DNA of 64,000 nucleotides from Taylorella equigenitalis ATCC 35865 (GTDB lineage Bacteria; Pseudomonadota; Gammaproteobacteria; Burkholderiales; Burkholderiaceae_B): NCBI RefSeq assembly GCF_000276685.1, contig NC_018108.1, positions 1,488,001 to 1,552,000 of the forward strand, read 5' to 3'. Shown piece by piece: positions 28,770 to 39,077 of this stretch (position 1 is its first letter; each line of letters starts with the position of its first letter). The notes under the pieces were generated by a model. It saw only the letters and a program-made list of their open reading frames with translations, ran no database searches and was not told where the DNA came from. The position numbers and the translations under genes were made by a program.

Positions 28770-30056
28770 CTACTCCCTATTAAAAACTAACTTTCCTCCA
28801 ACAAAAGTCATGTTAACTTTTGCAGGAAGAGGATAATTTAGAAAGGGTGTATGATAATTTAAGCTACTCAATGTGTCACTACTTGGGACCCACTCTGTCT
28901 CTAAATCCACGCAAATTAAATCTGCTGGCATACCTTCATGAATTGAACCAAGGTTTAACTGCTTAGAAAGAATTTGACCTGGCTTATTACTAATAAAGGA
29001 TATGGCATCTAATAAGGCAACATTATTTTGTAGGGACCATTTAATAACTGAGCTCAATAGCAATTCAAACCCCACAGCCCCAGCTTGAGCCTCTGCAAAG
29101 GGCACCTGCTTATGATCACTGCTAACTGACATATGGTTAGAACTAATCGCATCAATAGTACCGTCTAATAAGCCCTCAGTTATGGCACTTCTATCTTTTT
29201 GCGAACGAAGTGGTGGACTTAATCTAAAGTGAGAGTCGAAAAAACCAACATCTTGATCAATAAAAGTCAGATTATTTATAGAAACATCACATGTGACTGG
29301 CAAACCTTGTTTCTTAGCCTCCCTGACGATACTAATACCCTCGGCACTAGTTAGATTTGAAATATGCAGAGTGGTCATGGTGCTTTTTTGCAATGCAAAC
29401 AAGGTATTTAAGGCAATAGTTTCAGCCTGAACGGGTATTCCTTTTAAACCTAATCTAGAGGCATATGCTCCACTAGCCATAACTCCATCAGCCGTTAAAT
29501 TCGGTTCAGATGCCTGAAGCCACAAAGCAAGATGATGTGTACGTGCATAACGCATAGCTCTATTGAGTGTTGAGAGATTTATAAGCGGATTATTCGATTG
29601 AGAAAAACCAATGCATCCCGCATTTTTTAAAGTAGCCATGGGTGCAAGAACTTCCCCTTCTAAACCCATGGTTAAAGCACCCAATGGGTAAACATTAGAT
29701 AAGCCCATATCCTGAGCGTTTCGAAGAATGGTGTCAACCAAACCAGGTTCATCTAGAATTGGCTGAGTATCTGGAGACAACACAAGACTTGTAATACCTC
29801 CAGCCACAGCAGCGTTAAGTTCTCGATTTAGATTGTGATAGGGATCATTGCCCCCCTTAAGGTGAGAGCAAAGGTCCACAAGACCTGGCATAATCACTTT
29901 GCCAGAAAGGTCAAATTTCTGGGCCTCTGCATAGTTATCTATGCTTTTATCTTTAATAATTTTAGATACCTTACCCTCTTCAATTATTAGGGTGGCAATA
30001 CCATCGTTTCCACTTGCAGGGTCTAACAAACGAGCATTATCTAAAACGTATTTCAT
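28770..30056 (-). CDS. Dihydroorotase-like subunit, probably non-catalytic (PyrC')
   Basis: 428 residues with the amidohydrolase fold of class I dihydroorotases. The metal-binding HxH of active enzymes (as in DxHxHLREPG) reads DLCSHLKGG here: the first His is Cys and the following Arg and Pro are lost. This matches the PyrC' proteins that hold aspartate transcarbamoylase together in Pseudomonas and relatives, rather than an active enzyme. It overlaps pyrB by 4 nt, as expected for a PyrB-PyrC' complex. A separate active dihydroorotase should be encoded elsewhere. Confidence 0.85.
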   Translation of the reverse strand: MKYVLDNARLLDPASGNDGIATLIIEEGKVSKIIKDKSIDNYAEAQKFDLSGKVIMPGLVDLCSHLKGGNDPYHNLNRELNAAVAGGITSLVLSPDTQPILDEPGLVDTILRNAQDMGLSNVYPLGALTMGLEGEVLAPMATLKNAGCIGFSQSNNPLINLSTLNRAMRYARTHHLALWLQASEPNLTADGVMASGAYASRLGLKGIPVQAETIALNTLFALQKSTMTTLHISNLTSAEGISIVREAKKQGLPVTCDVSINNLTFIDQDVGFFDSHFRLSPPLRSQKDRSAITEGLLDGTIDAISSNHMSVSSDHKQVPFAEAQAGAVGFELLLSSVIKWSLQNNVALLDAISFISNKPGQILSKQLNLGSIHEGMPADLICVDLETEWVPSSDTLSSLNYHTPFLNYPLPAKVNMTFVGGKLVFNRE

Positions 30057-31003
30057 TTAGTACCCCCAAGAATTTTCATAACAGCCATCCGAACAGCAAT
30101 CCCAAACGTAACTTGATCCAGAATTACCGCCTGCGGTCCATCTGCAATGCGAGAATCAATTTCAACACCACGATTCATAGGGCCTGGATGCATCACAATT
30201 GCATCATCCTTAGCGAGTTTAAGTTTTTTCTCCGTTAAGCCATATGTCTGATAATACTCATGTGCTGAAGGCAATAAAGCTCCACTCATGCGCTCGTTTT
30301 GAAGACGAAGCATAATAATAACGTCAACATCCCGTAGCCCCTCTTCCATGCTTGTGAACACTTTTACGCCCATTTTATCGATGGCAGTAGGCAATAATGT
30401 AAGGGGTCCAATCACACGAATTTCAGCAGCACCCAACGTAGTAAGTGCATGTATATCAGAGCGAGCTACTCGAGAATGCATAATATCACCCACAATAGCC
30501 ACGGTTAGATTAGAAAAATCCTTTTTATAGTGGCGAATAGTGTACATATCAAGCAAGCCCTGTGTCGGATGGGCATGCCAGCCGTCACCTGCATTAACAA
30601 CATGTACATGATCTTTTGTATGGTTGGCAATGAGATATGGAGCCCCACTAGCATTATGTCTAACTACAAATATATCGGCTTGCATGGCTGATAAGTTATC
30701 AATCGTATCAAGTAAGGATTCGCCTTTAGAAGTCGATGATGATGAAATATTAAGATTAAAAACATCAGCAGAGAGCCTTTTGGCTGCTATTTCAAATGTA
30801 GTACGAGTGCGGGTTGAGTTTTCGAAAAAAAGATTAAAAACGTTTTTGCCATGGAGATAGGGATATTTTTTGCTCTCTTCAGATGAAGCTTCTGCAAATT
30901 CCTTCGCCGTATCAAGAATTTGATAAATAATATCTTTCGGTAAACCCTCGGTAGACAAAAGATGAACCAGTTCACCGTTTTTATTTAATTGTGGGTTATA
31001 CAT
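30053..31003 (-). CDS. pyrB: Aspartate carbamoyltransferase catalytic subunit
   Basis: Condenses carbamoyl phosphate and aspartate in pyrimidine synthesis. The carbamoyl-phosphate loop is [12 protein letters not shown] and the aspartate-binding motif is [20 protein letters not shown] is conserved. It has 316 residues. It lies 3 nt after ruvX and overlaps pyrC'. No regulatory pyrI is seen. Confidence 0.96.
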   Translation of the reverse strand: MYNPQLNKNGELVHLLSTEGLPKDIIYQILDTAKEFAEASSEESKKYPYLHGKNVFNLFFENSTRTRTTFEIAAKRLSADVFNLNISSSSTSKGESLLDTIDNLSAMQADIFVVRHNASGAPYLIANHTKDHVHVVNAGDGWHAHPTQGLLDMYTIRHYKKDFSNLTVAIVGDIMHSRVARSDIHALTTLGAAEIRVIGPLTLLPTAIDKMGVKVFTSMEEGLRDVDVIIMLRLQNERMSGALLPSAHEYYQTYGLTEKKLKLAKDDAIVMHPGPMNRGVEIDSRIADGPQAVILDQVTFGIAVRMAVMKILGGTK

Positions 31004-31006
31004 GGA

Positions 31007-31462
31007 TTAATCCTCTTTTTTAGTATCGGTTACTAGTTTAGAGTTGTATTCAGGTTTAAAAAATCTCTCAAGAATTACTGCAGCTGCGTAATGGTCCTCG
31101 TCAGGACCGCAATGACATATCTCTTGAGCTTCTACGCTACTATACCTTTCATCTATAAGTTCAACAGGCAGATTAAATCTTCCGTGAAGCTGATTTGCGA
31201 ATTTTCTAGATAAACGGCTTGCTTCTTGTTCCTGACCACCTAACGTAATAGGAAGACCTACTACCAATAAATCTGGATTCCACTCGTTTATATAGTTAGC
31301 CACTCCTTCAAAACGAGCATCAACAGTATCATTGTGAATAATACCTAATGGACGTGCACTTTTAGTGATGCTATTTCCCAGTGCAACTCCTATTTTCTTT
31401 TTTCCGTAGTCAAAAGCTAGTATGGTTAAGGGTTTAGATGAATTGTTTGAATTATTATGCAT
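31007..31462 (-). CDS. ruvX: RuvX/YqgF RNase H-fold protein (pre-16S rRNA nuclease family)
   Basis: RNase H-like fold protein involved in 5' maturation of 16S rRNA in E. coli (YqgF). The chosen start ATG 31462 gives 151 residues beginning MHNNSNN; the longer open frame would run 28 codons into algH. Motifs: LAFDYGKKKIGVALG, VGLPITLGGQE and ELIDERYSS. It overlaps algH by 8 nt; the algH-ruvX-pyrB order is widespread. Confidence 0.93.
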   Translation of the reverse strand: MHNNSNNSSKPLTILAFDYGKKKIGVALGNSITKSARPLGIIHNDTVDARFEGVANYINEWNPDLLVVGLPITLGGQEQEASRLSRKFANQLHGRFNLPVELIDERYSSVEAQEICHCGPDEDHYAAAVILERFFKPEYNSKLVTDTKKED

Positions 31463-32036
31463 TACCACTACCACCATGTAAATCGTGAGGTTCAATACCA
31501 ATAAACTCAAAAGCTTTACGATATCTATCTTCAATAGGAACCTCAAAGATTAGGGACAAATCACCCTTTAGAGTTATCCAATAATTAGACACAATCTCTT
31601 CCTCAAGTTGATTTGGGGCCCAACTGCTATACCCATTAAATACAACTAATCTTTTGGATCCTGTTCCCTTTGCATAGTCTTGTAATATCTCAGTGCTATC
31701 AAGCATCTCAGGCATGGTATCCCCTTCTGTGACCACCAAAATATGATCTAACCCAAGGGGACCGCCCGTAAGAATCTTTGATTCGGGAAACTTCTCCTGA
31801 ATTTTACCCCAGCTATCTTTAGGTATTTCGTGTATGTTTGCATCATCTAAGTCGGGATTCATAGGTTCCACGAAATCAGTTAAATCATGGGGACTAGGTT
31901 TATTAATAACAACACCTAAAGCACCGTCTTCATCGTGTTTTAAAATATAAACAACAGAATTATCGAAGATAGATTCTCCAGAAGACGGCATAGCTACTAA
32001 GAAGTAGCCTGAGAGAGCAAGTTTATTAAGAGCCAT
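31455..32036 (-). CDS. YqgE/AlgH family protein (DUF179)
   Basis: 193 residues. Family features are LSGYFLVAMPSSGESIFDNSVVY-type N-terminus and LGVVINKPSP, then GGPLGLDHILV. The function is uncertain; AlgH was linked to alginate regulation in Pseudomonas, but the structure suggests a cytosolic enzyme-like fold. It lies 6 nt after the rubredoxin gene and overlaps ruvX, which is the typical genomic context. Confidence 0.92.
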   Translation of the reverse strand: MALNKLALSGYFLVAMPSSGESIFDNSVVYILKHDEDGALGVVINKPSPHDLTDFVEPMNPDLDDANIHEIPKDSWGKIQEKFPESKILTGGPLGLDHILVVTEGDTMPEMLDSTEILQDYAKGTGSKRLVVFNGYSSWAPNQLEEEIVSNYWITLKGDLSLIFEVPIEDRYRKAFEFIGIEPHDLHGGSGNA

Positions 32037-32042
32037 TACAAA

Positions 32043-32207
32043 TTACATAGGGATTTCTTGGAAATCGTCCTTTGTGCCACCGCAGTCAGGACAGGTCCAG
32101 TCAGCAGGAACATCCTCCCACTTAGTACCAGGCGGAATTCCAGATTCTGGATCGCCGAGTTCTTCGTCATAAATATGACCGCAAATGATACACATATATG
32201 TCTTCAT
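32043..32207 (-). CDS. Rubredoxin
   Basis: A 54-residue electron carrier that binds one iron through two CxxC knuckles, CIIC (residues 6-9) and CPDC (39-42). Other typical residues are [14 protein letters not shown] and [16 protein letters not shown] 32207 is the only sensible start. It lies just upstream of algH, as in many betaproteobacteria, and is divergent from thiE across 59 bp. Confidence 0.93.
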   Translation of the reverse strand: MKTYMCIICGHIYDEELGDPESGIPPGTKWEDVPADWTCPDCGGTKDDFQEIPM

Positions 32208-32266
32208 GAACTATCCTTGAGTGTAAAATCTAATTTTACAAAATTTTTTAATCAATCTGATACGTT

Positions 32267-32896
32267 ATGTTTATACCAAGAGGACTTTACGGAATCACCC
32301 CAGATTGGATTGAATTTAGTAAAGTATTACAGGCAGTTGAGATTGCTTGCGATGCTGGTTTGCCCATGTTGCAGTTTCGCAGAAAAATTAAGGAACCAAG
32401 CTTTGAGCGCCTTAAGCAGTGCCAGGCTATAAAAAATATTTGTGATAAAAATAACTGTGTCTTAATTGTTAACGATAATTTAGAACTGGCTAGAAGTTGT
32501 GAGGCAAATGGTGTGCATTTAGGCCGTGAGGACATGGACTTACTGGATGCAAAACTGGGTGAAGCTTTAAATAGTAATAATTTTATTGTTGGCATGAGCT
32601 GTTATAACGAATTGGAATTAGCTTCAAAAGCTGTTGAATTAGGTGCATCTTATATAGCTTTTGGGTCCATGTTCCCCTCTCCAACTAAACCTAATGCCGT
32701 AAAAGCAAACTTAGATTTAATTCGTAGGGCTAGAAAATTGTTTCCCGTTACACCTATTGTGTGTATCGGGGGCATTACATTAGACAATGCACCTTATGTA
32801 ATTGAGGCTGGAGCAGATATGTTGGCGGTTATATCTGGTTTATTTGAAAAAGAGGACATTGCCACCACTATAAAGGAATTTAATAAATTATTTTGA
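32267..32896 (+). CDS. thiE: Thiamine-phosphate synthase
   Basis: Couples HMP-pyrophosphate and thiazole phosphate to thiamine phosphate. A 209-residue TIM barrel with GLYGITPD at the N-terminus, MLQFRRK (QxR/K motif), [33 protein letters not shown] and [10 protein letters not shown]. No TPP riboswitch fits in the 59-bp gap upstream. It is followed by hemL after 11 nt. Confidence 0.93.
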   Translation: MFIPRGLYGITPDWIEFSKVLQAVEIACDAGLPMLQFRRKIKEPSFERLKQCQAIKNICDKNNCVLIVNDNLELARSCEANGVHLGREDMDLLDAKLGEALNSNNFIVGMSCYNELELASKAVELGASYIAFGSMFPSPTKPNAVKANLDLIRRARKLFPVTPIVCIGGITLDNAPYVIEAGADMLAVISGLFEKEDIATTIKEFNKLF

Positions 32897-32907
32897 ATGG
32901 AAAGATT

Positions 32908-34203
32908 ATGACTACTAACCAAGCTATATTTGAGCGAGCTCTTAAAACTATACCTGGAGGCGTAAATTCTCCAGTTCGTGCTTTTCAGTCTGTAGGCGGT
33001 GTTCCGAAATTTATAAAAAAAGCTGAAGGTGGCTATATGTGGGACATTGAAGGTAAGAAGTATGTTGACTACATTGGATCATGGGGACCAGCTATCGCAG
33101 GACACGCTAATCCAGAGGTTATCGAGGCTGTGCAGAAAGCTGCCGTCGACGGGTTATCATTTGGAGCTCCCACAGAAGCTGAGGTTCTGATAGCTGAAAA
33201 AATCTGCGAACTTCTGCCTAGTATAGAGCAGGTACGCCTTGTAAGCTCAGGCACTGAAGCTACTATGAGTGCAATAAGACTTGCTCGAGGCTTTACTGGT
33301 CGCAATAAAATCTTGAAATTTGAAGGTTGTTATCATGGGCATTCTGACAGTTTGCTTGTGAAGTCGGGTTCTGGACTTTTGACTTTTGGAAATCCTTCTT
33401 CTGCAGGAGTTCCAGAGGAATTTGTTTCCCACACAATCGTAATTGAGTACAACAATATAGAGGCTGTTCATGAATGCTTCTCGCAATATGGCAATGATAT
33501 TGCATGCGTTATCGTTGAACCTGTTGCGGGAAATATGAACCTTGTTAAACCTACAAAAGAATTTTTGCAATCCTTGCGTGAAAGTTGCGATAAACATGGT
33601 TCAGTTCTAATTTTTGATGAAGTTATGACTGGATTTCGTGTGGGTTTAAATTGTGCTCAAGGACACTTTGGAATAAAACCTGATATGACTACTTTAGCGA
33701 AAGTGATTGGTGGTGGTATGCCTATCGGAGCTTTTGGTGGGCGTCGTGACATTATGAGCAAGATTTCTCCCCTTGGACCTGTATACCAAGCTGGCACACT
33801 ATCAGGAAATCCAGTAGCAGTAGCTGCGGGGCTTAAAACTCTTGAAATTATCTCTAGACCTGGTTTTTACGATGGTATAACTTCATATAATGAAAAATTT
33901 ACTAGTGGATTGAAAGATATTGCCAACAAAAAAGGTGTTAAGTTTACTACTGACTTTATTGGTGGCATGTTTGGGTTATACTTCTTGAACTCTGTACCAC
34001 AAAGTTTTGCAGATGTACAGAAATCAGACATTGAAGCTTTTAAAGTATTCTTCCACACACTACTTGAAAATGGTGTCCATTTAGCACCGTCAGCATTTGA
34101 AGCTGGCTTTATTTCTGCCTCACACGATGAGGAAAGTTTACAAATAACATTTAAAGCGGCTGAGTCGGCGTTTGATGCTGTGGCTGCACATAAAGGGTCT
34201 TAA
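32908..34203 (+). CDS. hemL: Glutamate-1-semialdehyde 2,1-aminomutase
   Basis: PLP enzyme that makes 5-aminolevulinate from glutamate semialdehyde, downstream of Glu-tRNA. The start ATG 32908 ([11 protein letters not shown], 431 residues) has GGAAAG six bases upstream; an earlier in-frame ATG would add five residues. The PLP lysine is in [18 protein letters not shown], and [12 protein letters not shown] is the conserved N-terminus. The stop overlaps the helicase start (TAATG). Confidence 0.96.
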   Translation: MTTNQAIFERALKTIPGGVNSPVRAFQSVGGVPKFIKKAEGGYMWDIEGKKYVDYIGSWGPAIAGHANPEVIEAVQKAAVDGLSFGAPTEAEVLIAEKICELLPSIEQVRLVSSGTEATMSAIRLARGFTGRNKILKFEGCYHGHSDSLLVKSGSGLLTFGNPSSAGVPEEFVSHTIVIEYNNIEAVHECFSQYGNDIACVIVEPVAGNMNLVKPTKEFLQSLRESCDKHGSVLIFDEVMTGFRVGLNCAQGHFGIKPDMTTLAKVIGGGMPIGAFGGRRDIMSKISPLGPVYQAGTLSGNPVAVAAGLKTLEIISRPGFYDGITSYNEKFTSGLKDIANKKGVKFTTDFIGGMFGLYFLNSVPQSFADVQKSDIEAFKVFFHTLLENGVHLAPSAFEAGFISASHDEESLQITFKAAESAFDAVAAHKGS

Positions 34204-35948
34204 TGAACGACAGTAAATTTGCCGATCTTGGCATTGAGCAGACATTATTAAAATCGCTGGAAAGGATTGATTTTAGAAATCCTACAGAGGTTCAAGTTAA
34301 GTCTATTCCACTTGCACTAAAGGGTAAAGATTTAATTGTTTCTGCACAAACAGGAAGCGGCAAAACTGCAGCCTTTATGCTTCCATCTATTCAACAACTT
34401 TTACATGAATTGGAAACTAGACCTGCTCCGGAGCAGATTGCAAGTAAATCTTCTAAGCAACGTAAAAGAAGGTCAGAAGCAAATCCTCCTAAGTATGGCG
34501 TGCAGATTTTAGTACTCACACCTACTCGAGAACTTGCAATGCAGGTGTCGGATGCTACTAAAGAATTTATTTATGGCTTTAAGGGCGTACACATTGCCAC
34601 CCTGGTAGGTGGGATGGCTTATGGACCGCAAATTAACTCACTCTCCAGAGAGGTTGAAATTGTTGTAGCTACTCCTGGGCGTTTGCTTGATCATATTAAA
34701 GCTGGTCGTGTGAATCTGCGTAATTTGAAAATTTTAATTTTGGATGAAGCCGATCGCATGCTTGATATGGGGTTTATACACGATATTAATAATGTGGTCG
34801 CAGAGACTCCAGATGATCGACAAACACTTTTATTTTCAGCTACTTTTGAGGGCAATGTAGTTAAGCTTGCGAGAGATATGCTTACTGACCCTGAACGCAT
34901 TATTGTATCTGACCATACTGATAAGCATCAAAACATCGAGCAATACTTGTTTTATGCGGATACGGTTGGTCATAAGTTCAAATTACTCGAGGCTTTACTG
35001 AAAGATCCAGAAGCCGAGCAAGTTATCGTGTTTACTAAAACTAAACGTGGAGCGACTGATTTAGCAGGACGATTGAAAGATATCGATATTAAAGCGAGTG
35101 AGCTTCACGGTGATATGAATCAAGGTCAGAGAAACCGCACAATTCAAGGTTTACACAAGGGTAAGATTAAAGTTCTTGTTGCTACTGACGTGGCTGCTCG
35201 TGGAATTGATATACAAGGCATAAGCCATGTAATTAATTATGATTTACCGATGCAAGCTGAAGACTATGTTCATCGTATTGGACGTACTGGTCGTGCAGGA
35301 CGTGATGGTCGTGCATACACGTTAGCATTGTTGTCTGAACGGCGTGGAGTAAGGTTTATTGAGAACTACATAAAGCGAGAATTTGATATTGCGGTGATTC
35401 CAGGGCTTGAGCCTGTAGGTCGTGGGGCGACGAAGAAAAAAGCTTCAGTTGGTTCTGGGTCACGTGTTTCTGGGTTGCGTGGTTCGGGGACAAGAGTGGG
35501 CAGTTCACGAGGTGCGGGCGGTCTGCGTGCTGGTGCGGGGACACGTTTAAGTTCGAGTTCGGGTTCACGCAGTGCGGACAAGACAGCTCACAAAGATGTC
35601 GATGCTCGCAAAGGTAAGAGACTTAAAAAAGGTAACGATAACAAAGATATTCTTGCTCGCTATGAGAGGACTGAGGACAAAAAAAGGGATTTAAATTCAC
35701 GTGAGCGTACTCGCAAATCATCCAAAGCGAAATCTGAAGTAGCTTCAAAATCCGAATCCACAAAATCTTACAAAAAATCAAAAACTGATAAACGTTCTAG
35801 CAGTAAAAGCTTCACAGAAAGCCGTTCTAAATCAACTGCTCGTGCAGGTCGCAAAATCTCATCAGACGCTCCTAAATTTTCAGAATGGGAACGTGGAGCA
35901 CGTAGCAACAAACCTAAGCACGTTAAGAGAAGACAAACTAAAAAGTAG
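34203..35948 (+). CDS. DEAD-box ATP-dependent RNA helicase (RhlE-like)
   Basis: 581 residues. The helicase core is complete: Q motif (FRNPTEVQ), Walker A AQTGSGKTAAF, PTRELAMQV, TPGRLLD, DEADRMLDMGF, SATFEG, and HRIGRTGRAGRDG. A 30-residue basic insertion (SKQRKRRSE) lies between Walker A and motif Ia. The last 200 residues are a low-complexity Ser/Arg/Lys/Gly tail, likely disordered and RNA-binding. The role is RNA remodelling in ribosome assembly or decay. It is translationally coupled to hemL. Confidence 0.92.
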   Translation: MNDSKFADLGIEQTLLKSLERIDFRNPTEVQVKSIPLALKGKDLIVSAQTGSGKTAAFMLPSIQQLLHELETRPAPEQIASKSSKQRKRRSEANPPKYGVQILVLTPTRELAMQVSDATKEFIYGFKGVHIATLVGGMAYGPQINSLSREVEIVVATPGRLLDHIKAGRVNLRNLKILILDEADRMLDMGFIHDINNVVAETPDDRQTLLFSATFEGNVVKLARDMLTDPERIIVSDHTDKHQNIEQYLFYADTVGHKFKLLEALLKDPEAEQVIVFTKTKRGATDLAGRLKDIDIKASELHGDMNQGQRNRTIQGLHKGKIKVLVATDVAARGIDIQGISHVINYDLPMQAEDYVHRIGRTGRAGRDGRAYTLALLSERRGVRFIENYIKREFDIAVIPGLEPVGRGATKKKASVGSGSRVSGLRGSGTRVGSSRGAGGLRAGAGTRLSSSSGSRSADKTAHKDVDARKGKRLKKGNDNKDILARYERTEDKKRDLNSRERTRKSSKAKSEVASKSESTKSYKKSKTDKRSSSKSFTESRSKSTARAGRKISSDAPKFSEWERGARSNKPKHVKRRQTKK

Positions 35949-37070
35949 ATGAAAAATTTGCCATCTCCTTCCAAAGAAGCCATAGAAATAAGCCAAAAAC
36001 TTGACAAATATATTCGTCAAAAATTTGCTAATCGCAATGTAATTGAATTCGACAAGTGGCTAAATGAAGTTTTATACGCACCCTCGCTTGGTTACTATAA
36101 CAATGCATTGCCAATTTTTGGGTCTAAAGGAGATTTTGTTACAGCTCCCGAAATAAGCCATTTTTTTGGAAAATGCCTAGGGAATCAGATTCGTCAAATT
36201 CTAGAACAATGTGATTCCAAACATATTTTGGAGTTTGGGGCTGGCTCTGGTGCGATGGCTAAGCAAATACTCAAGGCTTCCACGGATGCTCATATTAAAT
36301 ACTTCATCTTAGAATTATCAGCTGATTTAAGGGCATTACAACAAAATACACTTTCAGAATACGCAGACCGCATTGTTTGGCTCGATTCATTACCTGAAAA
36401 ATTTCAAGGGTGTATTCTTGCAAATGAAGTCCTGGACTCAATTCCTCCTAAAATTTTTGAATTTTCTGATTCAGAAGGCCACATAGAGATAGGAGTACGT
36501 GCTGCTGAAGTTGGGTATGAGTTTGCAAAAGTAGGCATTGCCACACACAAGGAAGTTTTAGAGCGGATACCAAATATCAACGGCTATAGAAGTGAAATAA
36601 ATTTCCGGGCAGAGGCTTGGATACGCTCATTGGCTGGTCTTCTTACAAATGGTGGCATTTTACTCATCGACTATGGTTTTGCTAGGAGCGAGTATTATCA
36701 TCCGCAACGAAATGAGGGCACGATTATGTGTCATTTCAAACATCATACCCACTCCAATCCATTGATAAATATTGGCATTCAGGACATTACATCGCATGTG
36801 GATTTTACCGCTGTGGCTGATTCAGCAATTGATGCTGGGCTTGAGCTTTGGGGGTATACAACTCAGGCTAGTTTCTTGATTTCATGCGGTTTGGAGCATG
36901 AGCTTCTTAAAACTAATGATTTAAGTTTGTCTCAGAAAACGGGCATTAACACACTTATTTCTGAAGCTGAAATGGGGGAACTTTTTAAGGTTATGCTTTT
37001 CTCTAAAAATTTGGATTGGCCTGAAGACCCGCTAGGATTCAGGGTTTCTGACCGTCGATATAGTCTTTGA
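35949..37070 (+). CDS. MidA/NDUFAF7-type SAM-dependent methyltransferase
   Basis: 373 residues. SAM site ILEFGAGSGAMAKQIL, preceded by GDFVTAPEISHFFG and followed by ANEVLDSIPP, all typical of DUF185. The mitochondrial relative methylates an arginine of the complex I 49-kDa subunit; whether the bacterial protein acts on NuoD is not known. It begins at the base after the helicase stop. Its 3' end overlaps the convergent cca by 32 nt. Confidence 0.9.
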   Translation: MKNLPSPSKEAIEISQKLDKYIRQKFANRNVIEFDKWLNEVLYAPSLGYYNNALPIFGSKGDFVTAPEISHFFGKCLGNQIRQILEQCDSKHILEFGAGSGAMAKQILKASTDAHIKYFILELSADLRALQQNTLSEYADRIVWLDSLPEKFQGCILANEVLDSIPPKIFEFSDSEGHIEIGVRAAEVGYEFAKVGIATHKEVLERIPNINGYRSEINFRAEAWIRSLAGLLTNGGILLIDYGFARSEYYHPQRNEGTIMCHFKHHTHSNPLINIGIQDITSHVDFTAVADSAIDAGLELWGYTTQASFLISCGLEHELLKTNDLSLSQKTGINTLISEAEMGELFKVMLFSKNLDWPEDPLGFRVSDRRYSL

Positions 37071-38175
37071 TTATTTCTATGCGAATAGATTCTGCTTTGG
37101 ATTTTATTTCTATAGGTGATAACCCGCTCAAGTCACCTAAATCAATTTTTTTGACTTGCTCTGCTAATTCATTCCAATGTTCTAAAAAAGCCACTCTCGG
37201 GTAATCGTAGTAACTATATTTATTTAAGTGATGTGCAACCTCTAAAATTACTAATAACTTTTCTGGCTTACGAATCCCATCACTTGCGGTGATTATATTT
37301 AAAATTGAAACGGCATCTATTTTAAAGTAACGTAGTTTTTCTATTATCTTTGGCAATGTATTTGCGTATTCTCTAAATTCCCTTGGAACAGCAAAATTTT
37401 GCGATTGAAAATCATTAAAATAACTAGAAAAAACTAAGTACTGATGAATTAAATCAAAACCTAATCGGGCTCCAATATCTAATTCATCTCCCTTTTGTAC
37501 AAGCCTCATATTTGGAAATAATTTTTCAAATGCTCCGACTTCATGCAAAAGCGTAAAAAATCGACTTGGTGCTTTTTCTACCAATGACCTTGATAGTTCC
37601 TTCCACACACGTTCTGAAACTAATGAATCAACCTCTCCATCTTTGACCATTGCTCGACATAGCTCTAATGTATCGAAGTGAACAGAAAAATCAGGAAATC
37701 TTGATAAAAATCTACCAAGCCTTAATATTCGAACTGGGTCTTCTGAAAAGGATTCGCTAATATGACGAAATGTTCTGTCCCTAATGTCAGTCAACCCCCC
37801 GTATGGGTCGTATACTAAGCCTCTAGAATCAACGGCCATGGCATTTATAGTAAAGTCTCGTCGTTTTAAATCTTCTGTTAGAGTCACGTCCCCGGTAAAG
37901 AAATCAAATCCGTGATAGCCTTTTGATGTTTTGCGTTCCGTCCTTGCAAGTGCGTATTCCTCTCCTGTATTCGGATGTATAAAAACTGGGAAATCGGCTC
38001 CAACTGGCTTAAACCCTCGACTAAACATATCTTCAGGAGTTGAACCTACAACAACCCAATCTTTATCCTTAATAGGCAATTCAAGAAGACAATCTCTAAC
38101 TGCACCGCCTACACAATACAAGTCTAGACCTCGAGTAAGATCATCAGGTTCAAATCTTAAATCTTTTAATTGCAT
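37039..38175 (-). CDS. cca: CCA-adding tRNA nucleotidyltransferase
   Basis: Adds or repairs the CCA end of tRNAs. 378 residues of class II nucleotidyltransferase: YCVGGAVRDCLLELPIKDKDW at the N-terminus, the RRDFTINAMA motif and RFLSRFPDFSVH. No HD phosphohydrolase domain is obvious at the C-terminus, unlike the longer E. coli protein. Confidence 0.93.
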   Translation of the reverse strand: MQLKDLRFEPDDLTRGLDLYCVGGAVRDCLLELPIKDKDWVVVGSTPEDMFSRGFKPVGADFPVFIHPNTGEEYALARTERKTSKGYHGFDFFTGDVTLTEDLKRRDFTINAMAVDSRGLVYDPYGGLTDIRDRTFRHISESFSEDPVRILRLGRFLSRFPDFSVHFDTLELCRAMVKDGEVDSLVSERVWKELSRSLVEKAPSRFFTLLHEVGAFEKLFPNMRLVQKGDELDIGARLGFDLIHQYLVFSSYFNDFQSQNFAVPREFREYANTLPKIIEKLRYFKIDAVSILNIITASDGIRKPEKLLVILEVAHHLNKYSYYDYPRVAFLEHWNELAEQVKKIDLGDLSGLSPIEIKSKAESIRIEIIKDYIDGQKP

Positions 38176-38242
38176 AAGTCGTTGAAATATTTCTGTAGCT
38201 ATTAATATAATAATAGTGTAATAAATTATATAGGCGCTACAT

Positions 38243-38812
38243 TTGAAGGATATTACCCGTAAGGATTTACTGTTTATCAGAGATTCAAAAAGCCTCGAAG
38301 AATTAGCTTCATCTAGTGAAAGTGTATGCGAGACACTTTATCATTTTATTAAATCAAAATCTCCAACACCATGCATTATTGCTGCATATTGGGCAATCAA
38401 CTCTGAATTAAATTTAAAGTGCCTAATTAAAAAGTTGCACTCAGAAAATTATCAAATTATGCTACCAGTAGTTATCAAATCACAACAACCACTAGCGTTT
38501 GCAGTTTGGACACCTGATACTTTTTTTGAAATAAATAAATTTGGTATAAGCGAACCGATTAGCCCACTTGTTGAGCTTATCCCAGACATTGTTTTGGTTC
38601 CTATGGTGGGTTACACAAACGATAAACATAGAATCGGTTATGGCGGTGGATTTTACGATCGTACACTTGGCAGATGGAATAGTAAAAATATAAATCCCAT
38701 AAAAATTGGAATTTCCTGGGCAGATTGCGTTGTACCAAAAGATATTGATTTACAAGTAGAACCCCACGATGTTCCTATGGATTTTATAGCCACCGAAAAA
38801 GAAATTTTCTAA
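38243..38812 (+). CDS. 5-formyltetrahydrofolate cyclo-ligase
   Basis: Recycles 5-formyl-THF to methenyl-THF with ATP. 189 residues. Conserved C-terminal motifs are VPMVGYTNDKHRIGYGGGFYD and HDVPMDFIAT; IAAYWAINSELN is the usual N-terminal substrate motif. The start is TTG 38243, because an in-frame TAG lies 12 bases upstream and the next ATG is far inside the fold. A weak start may keep expression low. Confidence 0.9.
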   Translation: MKDITRKDLLFIRDSKSLEELASSSESVCETLYHFIKSKSPTPCIIAAYWAINSELNLKCLIKKLHSENYQIMLPVVIKSQQPLAFAVWTPDTFFEINKFGISEPISPLVELIPDIVLVPMVGYTNDKHRIGYGGGFYDRTLGRWNSKNINPIKIGISWADCVVPKDIDLQVEPHDVPMDFIATEKEIF

Positions 38813-38873
38813 ATAGCACCGCTGTTATATTGATTATTTCAAGAATTATCAGCAGTAGGGAATTGCTTTAACT

Positions 38874-39077
38874 CTATTTTTTTTCAAATTCAGGCAAAAT
38901 TTTGTATAGTTTGATAGCCATAAAGCTATTGTTTAGATAAATTATGTTCAATGTTACTTTATCAGTGAGAATATTTATAAACTCTATGGAAGAACCATAA
39001 AGATTACTAAATACAAAAGAATAAAAACGTAGCATATCTTCATGTTTCTTTTTCCAGTCTTCGTCGTTGGGACACCC
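38874..39077 (-). pseudogene. Unrecognised gene remnant next to the IS1634-like scar
   Basis: An open frame of 67 codons ends at TAG 38874-38876 and begins abruptly at the transposase stop, without its own start except an internal ATG (MLRFYSFVF). The peptide is aromatic and Ile/Leu-rich with a charged front part (NDEDWKKKHEDM). It looks like the C-terminus of a gene cut by the transposon; a lost immunity gene of the Rhs array is possible but unproven. No family recognised. Confidence 0.4.

Noticed and set aside
32208-32266. TPP riboswitch upstream of thiE
   Set aside because: Only 59 bp separate thiE from the rubredoxin gene, too short, and no THI-box motif was seen.
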